Below, piece by piece: positions 1 through 10,301 of a stretch of DNA of 64,000 bases (position 1 is its first letter; each line of letters starts with the position of its first letter). The stretch covers positions 112,203 through 176,202 of the forward strand of contig JAANBB010000042.1 in NCBI GenBank assembly GCA_014621425.1, read 5' to 3'. The DNA comes from Cylindrodendrum hubeiense (Eukaryota; Ascomycota; Sordariomycetes; Hypocreales; Nectriaceae). The notes below the pieces were generated by a model, which searched no databases, was not told the DNA's origin, and saw only the letters and a program-made list of their open reading frames with translations. The translations under genes and the position numbers were made by a program.

Positions 1-1
1 T

Positions 2-595
2 ACGGCGCCACGAAAGATACGCGTGAAGTGGGGAGGGGCACGCCTCTACGACAGGTATCGAGAAGCTGCCTGGCAGGGGTCCATTCTTGTTTCTGACGCG
101 AGAATCTCACACGTGCAGCCGTTTGGTGGCGTATTGGACAACCCGGAAGAAGTGGTGGAGTTGAGATCAGAGACTCAAGTCATCTTCAACACGCACACGA
201 GTGGTGACTTTGACGGTGTTGACATCTTCTTCAGCCCAACCTCCAAGACACCTCTCACCATCAGCATATCAGGGCTGCTGGGAGGATATGTCAAGGTTGG
301 CAATGCCCTTGCAGGAAACCCGCATAAGCCGCAGCCGGAGTTCAATTTGATAGCGACTGAAGCCGAAGCCAGCCGTGTTGGTGGGAAGCAGGTCCCAATC
401 AAAGGTGGCGCGGAACTATTTGTGTCAATTGAGGTGTTGGCCGATGTCCCGCTTCCAACACGAGTGGAGGGCGACGTCCCTCTCACCCCCAGCGGGCGCT
501 TCGTTGGACAAAATCAGGCCATCTACTTTGTTGGAAGGGAGTTTAGTGGAGGAAAGGTAATCACGAGTCCAGTATTTATAGAGTATCAAGCTTAG
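2..595 (+). CDS. C-terminal part of a protein cut by the window edge (possibly DUF3604-like)
   Basis: The reading frame is open from base 2 to the TAG ending at 595, giving about 197 residues, and the true start lies outside the window. No ATG opens the segment, so this is a 3' fragment. The sequence is soluble and beta-rich, with no membrane segment. Its opening (VKWGGARLYDRYREAAWQG) and the hydrophobic-alternating stretches after it recall the C-terminal beta-sandwich of DUF3604 (PHP-like metallophosphoesterase) proteins. That match is from memory of the family and is weak. The next gene is in the same direction after a 590 bp gap. The CDS call is fairly safe; the family is a guess. Confidence 0.65.
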   Translation, partial: TAPRKIRVKWGGARLYDRYREAAWQGSILVSDARISHVQPFGGVLDNPEEVVELRSETQVIFNTHTSGDFDGVDIFFSPTSKTPLTISISGLLGGYVKVGNALAGNPHKPQPEFNLIATEAEASRVGGKQVPIKGGAELFVSIEVLADVPLPTRVEGDVPLTPSGRFVGQNQAIYFVGREFSGGKVITSPVFIEYQA

Positions 596-1059
596 CTCGC
601 CCGCCCTGATGCAGCCGCTCAATCTATCTCCTTCATTCAGGTCCAGAAGATCTCTCTCCCCTACCCCGCTGATGAAAAGGCCCGGCCCTACTGGCTATGT
701 CCTCATCGAGATTCGCCCGGCTGTGGGGATAGACTTCGACCAACGTGGTAGTGGCGGAAACATCGGATATAATTGATGATCCTTGGCGTAAGAAACGCGG
801 TGGCGAGATGCCCACGTTCCCAAACGGGAGTAAATTCGCCGGAACGTTTCCACATCAGCGGGTACACCTTCCACATCGTCCCCATCGCGAAGCATGTCTC
901 AGACTTCTCGTTCGCCGGACTTGATTGTCCAGGCGCACATGACGACGCCTCCCCCGACCTTGTGTGGGGTTAGCGTGGAGGCATCTAAAATAGGAAAATC
1001 CGCCCGCGGGATTCGCATTCTCCCTACCGCTTCGCGCTAACGATGCACTACGAGCAACC

Positions 1060-1065
1060 TATAAA
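1060..1065 (+). promoter_or_regulatory. TATA box of the dioxygenase gene
   Basis: A TATAAA lies 120 bp upstream of the ATG at 1185, and a second AT-rich stretch (GTGTATTATAAG) follows it. The rest of 596-1184 has no convincing coding sequence. Confidence 0.45.
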
Positions 1066-1184
1066 GAGGAGTGTATTATAAGACTCGATCTTGCTGCAGT
1101 AGTATCAAGCATAGTCATCCGTTTCTTCATTGCATCTCACCAGATTAGCCTTTGTTCGGCAATACCCTCAGACTTGGATTCAAA

Positions 1185-2298
1185 ATGCCACACGCTCAAG
1201 CTGAGCAGCCGACCATCAATGGCGTGCAACTACACGTCAACGACCGTCTCCTTGAGCCGAATGAGGTTGAGCAGATGGTGTCTTCGTACCCTACAGATCC
1301 CCTTGAGGAGCTCTACAACCGATATATAACCGACGGCTATGTCCTTGTCAGAGGCTTGCTCCCTCGCGAGGATGTTCTGGCTGCGCGCGAAGCATACTTT
1401 ACTTCCCTCGCACCAAGTGGGGTCACCAAGCCCGGTACCAAGCTCGTTGAGGGCATCTTCAACGACTCTGCTAGCCCATCCGACTACCCCGGAATTGGAG
1501 CTGGTAGCGTCAAGAATGCGCCTCCAGGCTCAACAGACAAATCCGCTATATTCGTCAGTGCTGCGCTCAAGGCGCACACAGAGCCATGGTATTCCGGCTC
1601 CGAAGATGGCAGCGTCCGCGGCTTCTGCAACCATCCGGCCTTGAAAGAGTTTGTTGCGCGCCTGACTGGCTGGGGTGATGCCACTCTTGCTGTGCGACGG
1701 ACCCTGCTTCGCAACAACACGCCCGGAAACAGAGCAATCGGCGTCCACTACGACCAATCGTTTATGCGATATGGAGAGCCAACCGCATTGACGGCTTGGG
1801 TTCCTATGGGCGATGTGAAGCTTCAAGGTGGCGGACTCATCTACCTACAGGGTGGTGACAAGCTCGGCCAGGACATTGAGGAGGAATTCTCCGCCAAAGC
1901 AAAGGCGGCCGGTATGAGCGACGAAGAAATGCGGTATGCGTTTAACGCCAACATGATGAGCACTGGCTTCTTGGCCGAGGGACCGGCAGACTTTGCGAGA
2001 ATGCACGGCAAGAAGTGGCTTGTGAGCGATTACCAGGCTGGAGACGTCGTATTCCACACGCCGCACATGGTATGTTATCCGCATCAGATTCGACTTCAAA
2101 TGCTTACCAGGTGAAGATCCATGCGTCTACCATCAACCACGACCCAGAGGGCCGCATCAGACTGGGTACCGACCTGCGCTTTGTAAACTCTGCGCGACGC
2201 TGGGATACAGTAAGCACGAGAGCACTCAATACCGAAGACCAAGTACTGACATTTTACAGCGATGGGACAAGGACTTCGAGTTCGATGATGGGCTATAA
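1185..2298 (+). CDS. Phytanoyl-CoA dioxygenase (PhyH) family protein
   Basis: Three exons, 1185-2069, 2111-2209 and 2260-2298, encode 340 residues. The introns (41 and 50 nt) begin GTATGT and GTAAGC and end in CAG. The ATG at 1185 follows a CAAA context; the frame is open further upstream but has no other ATG. PhyH enzymes are Fe(II)/2-oxoglutarate oxygenases that hydroxylate acyl-CoAs or small metabolites. The iron ligands are visible: HxD in GVHYDQSF near residue 199 and the distal His in VKIHAST, read across the first intron. A conserved Arg for 2-oxoglutarate follows (GRIRLGTDLRF). The C-terminus RWDKDFEFDDGL comes from the 39 nt last exon. The substrate is unknown. The regulator gene downstream converges on it, with 144 bp between stops. 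Confidence 0.85.
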
Positions 2299-2442
2299 GA
2301 ACCAAAAGGGAAAATTAGTGGCGAGATTGTACCAACACAACATGATGACGTTAAGATGCCAGGCATCATCAGCTAGGCTACCACGCTGGGAAGATTGACA
2401 AGAGTTCAACTTTGGTGGATATATGAGAACATGAATTTGATA

Positions 2443-4451
2443 TTATTTTCTCATTTCAAAGCTATCCATTTCTGCCCACTGTGATTCGAGCATCTTTCTT
2501 AGTGGTTTGGTTTTCCATTTAAGCACTGTGTTGACCTTGTGAAGATACTGAATGGTATGTGTCCTCTCGCATGGATCTCGGATACAATATCCACCTGCCG
2601 GAGAGAAAGGTTAGGCGGTGCCAATCATGATTTTACGGTGTTTGGGGCTTACACAATGAGAGTATGTGAGCAGGGAGGTATAATGCGTTGATTGCGTGTT
2701 CGTTGGACAGAGCCAATCCCATGAGAATTCCCAGATAAGTTGCGATGCGTTGCTGGATTATGAGATTAAATATCAGTAATAGCCAATAAAGGGAAAAGGT
2801 GTTATATCATCTACACTTACTTCTCCGTCATGGCGAAATCTGGCAGCATTATACCCAACATTGGGGCCACCTCTATTACATTCGTGTAGGCAGATGACTG
2901 CCTTTGCGGCATAGTAATATTGCATAGCAACCACTTTACGCACGTTAGCGAGTAAGAACTCTGAAATGACTTGGGGATAATCTTGCCTGGGATTGATGCT
3001 GCGATGTAGATGGTGGGGAATGGCTTGCCATTCGCCAAATCGGCCGGCTTGCTATATACCGGGTAGAAGGACATCGGTTTAGAGTCATTCCAGCTGGAAA
3101 TCTCATGTTCGAGTAGTTTCCAGGCCTCCTTCTGTGGGCCAGTGGCAGCCTGTGATCCGTCCATTGGGAACAACAGCTTGATCAATTTAGCGAAAAGATA
3201 GACGCTACGGTTTGTGTATGCAGAATCATCGGTCCTCTGAAAAACTGTAGACCGGTCAAAATTCTCCAAGCAAATGTCCACTGGCTTCTTATGCACCACG
3301 TAGACATAAATAGCCTGCCGAAGGTGAACCCAACTAGCAGCTTCAGCGAGGCCGCCTTGCATGACGAAACGCGCAACTGCTTCGTGATTCAGCAGGTTTT
3401 TAGTCCCACTGAGGTGATGGTAGTTAAAGTCAGCTTCGTTGTCATACTCTTCGTACAATCGCGCAATGACAACCGCAGTCAGGAGCTTTGCGTCCCAAGT
3501 CTCTGGCGGTCTCGCAAAAGCTTCTATTAGGAACTCGATGCATCTATTGTGGTAGTATGTGCTCTCGAAACCCAACGTTGCATCTGAGGATTTAGAATCG
3601 TAGGCGCTTGCTAGGGCGAGAACACCATTCATGATCATGGGTTCTCGCAGAGCAAGCCGTGGCACTTCCAGGGCAAAGTGACGAGCCTCGTCACACGCAT
3701 CAGACTGCATTCGGTGAAGATTCTCAGCAAAATTTCTTCATGACTCAAAGTGATAGGTCTTACCGAAGGAGCCAACTTTTGTATGTATGTCATGAACAGG
3801 AACGCTTGTCGTTCTGTGAGCCCGCTTCCTTGTTCTGATTGTGAAAGCTGGACACAAGCAACATCCTGGATAACTTGAGGGGATGTGACGATGGAAGATG
3901 GTGTCCCAACTGGTATACCCTGAATCCATAAGGGCTTTCCAATATCATGGGAAACCGAAGTAACGTCTGTGCTTGAATCTGGCGAGGCCGAGCTTGGAAA
4001 TGGTTCGAAAGAGGGTGGTGTAATCTGCGTCGACCCCTGCTGGTTGTGGTTTAACCGAGGAGACGGCACTTCTCTGATCACTTGGGACGGTTGCAACGGG
4101 GAAGCGCCGTTGGAAACCTGTGAAGGTTGGTCTGATGTTGACGGTGCTTGTGAAAACTCGCTACCCACTCCTCGGGGCGTCACGAAAGAGACTATGCCTC
4201 ATCAGCGACGTTCTCGGCTATTTGAGCCATTCAGGGCATAACATACTTGACTTAGGAACTTTACCCCACGGCTTTTGACTGGATCCGGACCCCCCATGCT
4301 CCGAACCATGACTGTGTTTGAAGCGGATATCGCTATCGAAACGGCACTCGCGATTAGACTCGATGCAAGCGCCGCACTTGGTCGCGCCGGGCTGTAAATG
4401 ACACTTTCGATGGCGGATCCGGCAGCCGTTACAACACCGTACGCGCTTCAT
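2443..4451 (-). CDS. Zn2Cys6 transcription factor with Fungal_trans_2-like domain
   Basis: Six exons on the minus strand, 4451-4247, 4191-3764, 3704-2987, 2933-2821, 2752-2653 and 2594-2443, encode 571 residues in one continuous phase. Residues 1-35 hold the zinc cluster CCNGCRIRHRKC followed by CGAC and EC (C-x2-C-x6-C...C-x2-C-x6-C). A Pro/Ser/Gln-rich linker follows, then the middle homology region of fungal regulators (ARHFALEVPRLALREP). The C-terminal exons read MQYYYAAKAVICLHE, LGILMGLALSNEHA and KMLESQWAEM, typical of this family. The ATG at 4451 is the first in frame; an in-frame TAG lies upstream at 4563-4565. The third intron is GC-AG. Without it the frame stops early inside the next donor site, so an automatic model may be truncated. 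It is divergent from the MFS gene and convergent with the PhyH gene, so it is a likely local regulator. Confidence 0.85.
2934..2986 (-). other. GC-AG intron in the Zn2Cys6 gene
   Basis: The 53 nt intron starts GCAAGA instead of GT, carries a GCTAAC branch site about 14 nt from its 3' end and ends AAAG. Removing it is required to join SIP to VAMQYYYAAK in the family-typical frame. Confidence 0.75.
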
Positions 4452-5630
4452 CCAGGGCCTCGTTTCTCGGGCGTTTCTTGCACGGCTTGTGCTCGTCTTG
4501 ACAGACTGGGGAATTTGAGGATGAGGCAAAGAATCCCGCGGGGATTTTCTCCCGATTTGGGTCTAGTCCGCATTGTCTGGACCCAATTACGCTTGGCTCA
4601 TTTGTGATGCTTGATTTGTGCTGGAGATGTAAAAAGGTGGGTACGTGAATTCAGCACGTGGTTTGCAGATTGTTCATTACCCATCTGCATCGAATTTGCG
4701 TCGTCCAGTAGTTCGTGTGAAGCGCTCAGATCCAACCAAGCCGGGAGCTATGGTCAATGGATTTCCCCACACATGCGTCACTCTTGTCTGAGATGAGAGA
4801 ACTACAGGCGCATAAATGTTACATTGCATAAGCAGCGGGTGGGTTGGAGTAAGAACAGTACCAAGACAACACCTCCGAGTATATCCCCGAACAACTGTCA
4901 GGTGTTAAGGAGGCAAAGAACCAAATGCCATTGGCCAACCAATCACAACTATCGTTCGTTTTATCTCAGCACCCAGATCTCGTCGCTGTCTCCCACTAAC
5001 AATCACCCATTTGCTGGTGGAGTGAGAAGGAGGCGGCGAAGCCCTTGACACTATCAACTACGACTTTGTGTTAAGACAGGACGGAGTGGATTGATTGGAT
5101 ACGTGGCTGAACAACGACGTACTTCGAATATGAAGGTAAATCTTTCAACACATGACGAATCTGAACCGAAAATTAATACCCCATTCGTACGCCCAGTCCA
5201 AATCCGCTTAGCGACTCGGCCCTCGACGCCCTCCAAATACACGCTTGGTGCAGGGTAGCTCGGAGTAATACTCGGATCATTCTTCGGTTGAGACCAGGCG
5301 AGTCTTCGGATAAGCCTCGGAGTATTCTCGCACTGTTTAAGCTCCAAGTATATACTCACCCAGAACCAGCCTAGTGGTACCTACGATGTCGGCCAAAATA
5401 TTACATGCTTTATGTATCTACCGTGCGTCCACATGTCGTGATCTACCTCAAGCCTTAACAGGGGATGTAGGACCGACACTCCGCGATATCACCTCTTCGC
5501 CCATCTCCACCGGCTATCTGCTCTCCACTGGGCGGGTGACCGATTGGGGTGGGATAGTGTCGTTGGCGAAGGATAGAAATATGTCTGCTGTTCCTTTTCA
5601 TCTCTCGTACAATCATCATCACAGACTGTC
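4452..5630. promoter_or_regulatory. Bidirectional promoter between regulator and MFS gene, with a CGG cluster
   Basis: This 1.18 kb gap separates the divergently transcribed Zn2Cys6 gene and MFS gene. No coding signal is convincing. Between 5259 and 5330 there are repeated CGG half-sites of the kind Zn2Cys6 dimers bind: CTCGGAGTAATACTCGG at 5259-5275, TTCGG twice, and CTCGGAGTATTCTCG at 5316-5330. They lie about 300-370 bp before the MFS start. That the local regulator binds here is inference. Confidence 0.4.
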
Positions 5631-7210
5631 ATGGCTACTGTAACCACTACTCAGAATGACAGCCGCGTCTCTCCCCTGGAGGCTATCCATCTTCGCCCAT
5701 TGAGCTTTGGCAAGGCCCTCAGTGAGGCCGCAGTGAATCCAGTCGACGACCAGTCTGCTGTGGAAAATGCCATTGTTGACGATGTGCCGCCGCCAAACTC
5801 CCAATCCCAGGTAGAGAGGTGGAACTACCCAAACGGCAATACTCCAAGACTTGCCTTTGCATTTTTGTCATTTATCATCGCTGGCATGAATGATGCTGCT
5901 ATTGGCGTATGAAAACCCTCTCGGTCGTTGACGATGCATCAAGCTAACGTGCCCCAGCCTCTGATCCCATATGTAAGCCATCACCTTTGAATGCTTTGGC
6001 CGTGACACCATCTTATATTTTGACAGCTCGAAACCTACTACGATGTGAGCTACACCATCGTCTCTCTCATCTTCCTCACCCCGTCGGTAGGCTACTCCAT
6101 CGCTGCCTTTACAAATGCCCGCATCCACGTCAAGTATGGCCAACGGGGAATTGCCATCATGGCCCCGATCTGCCACATCATTACCTTTGTCATTCTGGCT
6201 ATTCACCCGCCGTACCCCGTCCTGGTCATGTGCAACATGGTGAGCGGCTTCGGCAACGGACTGTCCGACGCGTGTTTCTGTGCGTGGGTTGGCGCCATGG
6301 ACAAGGCCAATACCATCCAGGGCTTCCTGCATGCTTCCTACTCTCTCGGTGCTTTGTTTGCTCCCCTAATTGCCACGTCGATGGTTGTAACTTATGAGCT
6401 GCCGTGGTACACCTACTACTACATCATGGTAACAAGTCCTGCATCATCCAAGCGAAGAGACATGCTAATACTCCATCACTAGGCCGGTATGGCGGTTGTT
6501 GAGCTTGTCGGCCTGAGCATCACCTTCTGGCATAAGACTGGCGCCGTCTACGCGGCTGAACACGTACACGAGTCATCAGGAGCTGGCACAAGAGAGGCCC
6601 TTAAGTCAAAGGTCACATGGTTGGCGTCCGCTTTCTTCTTTGCGTACATTGGCGTCGAAGGTATTTCCCCAGCCTCGCAAGTCTAAGAGGTTTTATCTAA
6701 CAATGTGTAGTTGGCCTGGGTGGATGGATCGTAACCTTCATGTTGCGCGTGCGAAAGGCCTCTGCATATGCGTCCGGAGCATCCGTCTCTGGCTTCTGGG
6801 CTGGCCAGGCTCTGGGACGAGCTGTTCTCGGGTTTGTCACCGAGCGTTTTGGCGAGCGGCTATGCATCAGCATTTATCTCGTCCTGTGCATTGGCATTCA
6901 ACTTCTGTTCTGGCTTGTTCCCAAGTTTATCGTGTCCGCCGTTGCCGTGGCTTTCCTTGGCTTCTTCTTGGGGCCAATGTTCCCCGGAGCGGTTATGATG
7001 GCGGCGAAACTCCTCCCCAAGCATATTCACGTGAGTGCTATTGGCTTTGCCATGTCTATGGGAGGTGTCGGCGGAACGATATTTCCATTTGCAATCGGTG
7101 CCATTGCGGCAAGCAAGGGAGTCGCGGTGTTGCAGCCCATCATCCTGGCCCTTATTGTTGTGCTTGGTTTCGTATGGGTGAGTTTTCCCCGTATTCAAAA
7201 GAGGGATTAG
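5631..7210 (+). CDS. MFS transporter, BSC6-like (bypass of stop codon protein 6 family)
   Basis: Five exons, 5631-5906, 5958-5972, 6027-6428, 6483-6660 and 6711-7210, give 456 residues. The second exon is only 15 nt and encodes PLIPY, which completes the family signature GMNDAAIG-PLIPY-LETYYD. A cytosolic N-terminus of about 75 residues is followed by about 12 membrane segments, including FAFLSFIIAGMNDAA, IVSLIFLTPSVGYSIAAF and FLGFFLGPMFPGAVMMAA. The loop RIHVKYGQRG matches the MFS loop 2-3 region. All introns are 50-54 nt GT-AG. The cargo cannot be read from sequence. It shares a promoter region with the Zn2Cys6 gene, so it may export or import the substrate of this small cluster. A GTGAGT near the 3' end (about 7180) is left unspliced because the open frame ends in the family style (SFPRIQKRD). 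Confidence 0.88.
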
Positions 7211-8232
7211 TCGACACGTTTATTGGTCATGTACGGTAGCATCTTGTCTGCATTTTGTCTTGTAGTTAGGGTGTTGCATAAGCCTTCATACGGGATAGCA
7301 TCTTCCGTTGACGAGGCTAGGCGGGTCCAGAGTGCGTTGATTTTGCCATGAGAGCGAAGGCTTTCACTGGTCGCTATTGACCTGGGAAGAAGAAGATTCC
7401 GACTCAGAAGTTGTTGCTGTGTGCGACTCCGGAAGTTTCAGCGTTAGAGTGGTGGATTGTCAATTTTACGCGAGCATTGACGAATTAAAACTGGACGAGA
7501 GCCTGGAACTGCAGCCAGCTAGAAAGAAGGGGAGGGCCGTGATGAGAGCAGCGATAGCCTAAGAAACGAATTAAGCCGTCTGGTAATGTCCAATTTTAGA
7601 AGACGGGAAAAGTAACATCCCAGTGACAATGTCTTACGGAACCAGCTTCTCGGCAATCAGTGCGCTCACTAATCCGGGGCCCCCGCAAACCAAGGTCGAC
7701 ACTATTTAAAACGCTGCCAGCCCCTCGGGAGAAGGCCGCAGTAGTGAGCACACGCCGGCAAGCGCTTGGTCTCTCGTAGAAGCCGAATTGCGACTCATCA
7801 CGGGTCCCATTCGCCCGGACGGCTCTGCGACGTCTGCGTCCCGCCCTGTCCCAGCCCATGATTCGATCGTGACGAGCCCAAGTCGATCAGCTCCGCCGCG
7901 GCTCGGACAGAAGCCCGACTCTAGCCTCCGCCCCCACAGTCTGGGGGTGGGCCGGCGATGGCCTCAAGCCAATCAACGGCGCGGTTCGGACAAACCTGCC
8001 CTTCCCAGGCGTCCCAGGCGTCGGGTTTCTCGATCCGGCGCCCGCGGTTCGGCAGACAATCCGTACAGAACGGTACGGTGAGGTCGACTGGCTTCGGACA
8101 GTGGCATGTTCAGTATTTATTCATCGCGGCCCCTGACCACGCAACTTCACGATCAACTGGACTCAACTGGACTCATCTCGGCCCAATTACCCTCTCCTCA
8201 CCCATCCCGTAGACACCGCACCACCCGTCAAA
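7211..8232. other. Intergenic region upstream of the hydroxyacid dehydrogenase
   Basis: The region has no convincing gene. The only short frame (about 60 codons near 7377) starts with TTG and resembles no family. The second half is GC-rich with CCCAGGCGTCCCAGGCG-type direct repeats near 8005. It is probably promoter and 5' UTR. Confidence 0.4.
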
Positions 8233-9323
8233 ATGGCCAAGCCCATCGTTCTGCAGCTCGGCGACGACATCCGCTGGAACCACGACCTGTACGATGAGTT
8301 CAAGGCCAAGTTCGACATCCGCCGGTCATACAGCATGCCGCGCGCCGAGTTCATCCAGGCCCTCAAGTCCAAGGCCTTTGGCGACTTTGTGGCCATCTAC
8401 CGCCCGTTCTGGAACACCGGCGGTGAGATGGGCAACTGGGACAACGAGTTGATCTCGCTGCTGCCCGCGTCGTGCAAGATCTACGCCAGCGCCGGTGCCG
8501 GATTTGACTGGGTTGACACCGAGGCCCTGGCCCGACGAGGTGAGTCTCACTGCGCTCAATTGATCCCTGGAGACCGTTCTGACCGTCCCTAGGAATTGTC
8601 TACTGCAACGCTGCTGCTGCTTGCACCGAGTCAGTGGCCGACGCCGCCATCTGGCTCATCATCTCCACTTTCCGCCTGTTGTCCTGGTCCGCCGTCGCTG
8701 CTCGATCAGGCGACTCGGAGCAGTTCATCGACGCCAACCGCAACCTGGCGCCCGTGTCCCGGAATCCCCAGGGCTTCAGCCTGGGAATCATCGGCTTTGG
8801 CCGAATTGGACGCCGCATCGCAGAGAAGGCCTACAAGGCTCTTGACATGAAGATCCTGTACAACGACGTCGTGCAGGCGCACAAGGACGTCGAGGGCCCC
8901 CTCGAGGCCGTCTTCCACAAGAGCTCCGACACGCTTCTGGCCGAGGCCGACTGTGTCCTCGTCGCCACCCCCTTCGCCGGAGAGGCTCTCCTCAGCAAGG
9001 CCGGTCTGGCCAAGATGAAGAAGGGCGCCCGCCTGGTCAACATTGCCCGCGGCAAGCTCATCGATGAGGCTGACCTGGTCGAGGCTCTGCAAAGCGGACA
9101 TCTCTCTGCCGCCGGTCTCGACGTCTTCCAGAACGAGCCTCACATCAGCCCCGAGCTCGTCAAGATGAAGAACGTCGAGCTTCTGTCTCACAACGCGGGA
9201 GCCTCATTGGACTCGCACATTGGCTTTGAGAAGCTGGGCATGCAGAACATCCTGTCTTTCCAGGAGACTGGCAAGGCCCTTTCTCCCGTCAATGTTCACC
9301 TCATTAAGCAAAGCCGACTGTAA
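8233..9323 (+). CDS. NAD-dependent D-2-hydroxyacid dehydrogenase
   Basis: Two exons, 8233-8539 and 8593-9323 (53 nt intron GTGAGT...CCTAG), encode 345 residues, the usual length of the family. These cytosolic enzymes interconvert 2-oxoacids and D-2-hydroxyacids, for example glyoxylate, hydroxypyruvate or mandelate. The nucleotide-binding GFGRIG is near residue 170. The catalytic set is present: Arg in NIARGKLID (about 254), Glu in FQNEPH (about 283) and His in LLSHNAGAS (about 301). The ATG follows a good CAAAATGG context. The chain is collinear and unbroken. The substrate is not predictable. It lies downstream of the dioxygenase/MFS group and may use its product, but the 1 kb gap makes this only a suggestion. 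Confidence 0.9.
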
Positions 9324-9737
9324 GGATAGAGTCGCATAAAAAGCGTTGTATAATAATATCACGGCTATGATGATGCCCAGTTTTAAATTATTTATGGAAT
9401 TTCCAACCTCATATTTTCCATCCATCTTGTTGATGTTTGAATCCTGACGAGATGGCTTGTAGACAAATAATTAGGCACAAGTCGCTGGAGAACATATCAA
9501 TCATGAGAGCAAAGTCGATTGATTGCTAGCTAGTGGTGTGTCCCTATGGAAGCTAGATATAGAGCACAATGAGAAAAGCCAGACTCGACATGAGCTCTCC
9601 TTCCAAAAACTGAGTTCATTGTTGACTCTGTCAGTAAATGACCATACACTGACTGCATAGACTTCTGCGCGACTCTCGTACACATCTCCTTTTCGTCATC
9701 TCGACGTAGCATTGCCCAACATCTCGCTCCCAAAAGC
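9324..9737. other. Intergenic, convergent 3' ends
   Basis: This 414 bp AT-rich gap lies between the stop codons of convergent genes. It should hold the two 3' UTRs; nothing else is visible. Confidence 0.4.
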
Positions 9738-10301
9738 CTACTGGTGCACGGCCAAGTCGGTGCTCGAGCCCTGATCAGCATCCGGAACGCGATCACCAGA
9801 ACCTTGATGATTGCCCTGGTTCTGCTCATTCTCCGAGTTGTGGTTGTTGCGTGGATCTTGGCCATCGTGCGGATTCTGATCTTCGTCGTCCTCCGAAGCC
9901 TCTCCATCCTCCAGATCGAGATTGACGACCAACTCGTCCGATTTCCCCTCCTTGCGGGAGGCAGCGCACTCTCTCAGCATCTCGACTTGATTTTTGACAC
10001 CATCGTCGTCATCATCCTGTGCAATGTCGAGAAAACCCCGGAACTCTGGCATAAACACATCACGGAGCTTCTCGATGGAATAGGTTAGCCACTCCTCCAA
10101 CTGAGCGAGGCCACCATCATGCCACTGTGTGTAGCGGACAATGGCGCTTGCCAACTGGCCGACTTGGGACTTCCAGAAGTCCTCGTCAATGTCTTGGCAG
10201 TGCACGAGGAGCTTGGCGACACACGAGGATATGTGGCCCATTCTCTTTGTCTTTTCGTCATGATACTCGTTGTGTCCCTTGTCCACGTCTCGTTGCACCA
10301 A
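9738..10301 (-). pseudogene. Separated C-terminal tail of the helicase, beyond an in-frame TAG
   Basis: The helicase reading frame continues without shift for 187 codons past the TAG at 10302-10304, to a stop at 9738. It reads LVQRDVDKGHNEYHDEKTKR, then VGQLASAIVRYTQWHDGG, then an acidic Asp/Glu/Asn-rich tail (DLEDGEASEDDEDQ). The composition suggests this was once the normal end of the protein. No GT-AG intron can remove the stop. Readthrough is possible but nothing supports it. Confidence 0.6.

Noticed and set aside
7180..7200. GTGAGT donor near the end of the BSC6-like MFS gene
   Set aside because: Reading through gives a short family-like end; no downstream exon with carrier-type sequence was found.
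7377..7562. 61-codon acidic frame
   Set aside because: It starts with TTG, has no homology that I recognise, and lies in a promoter region.
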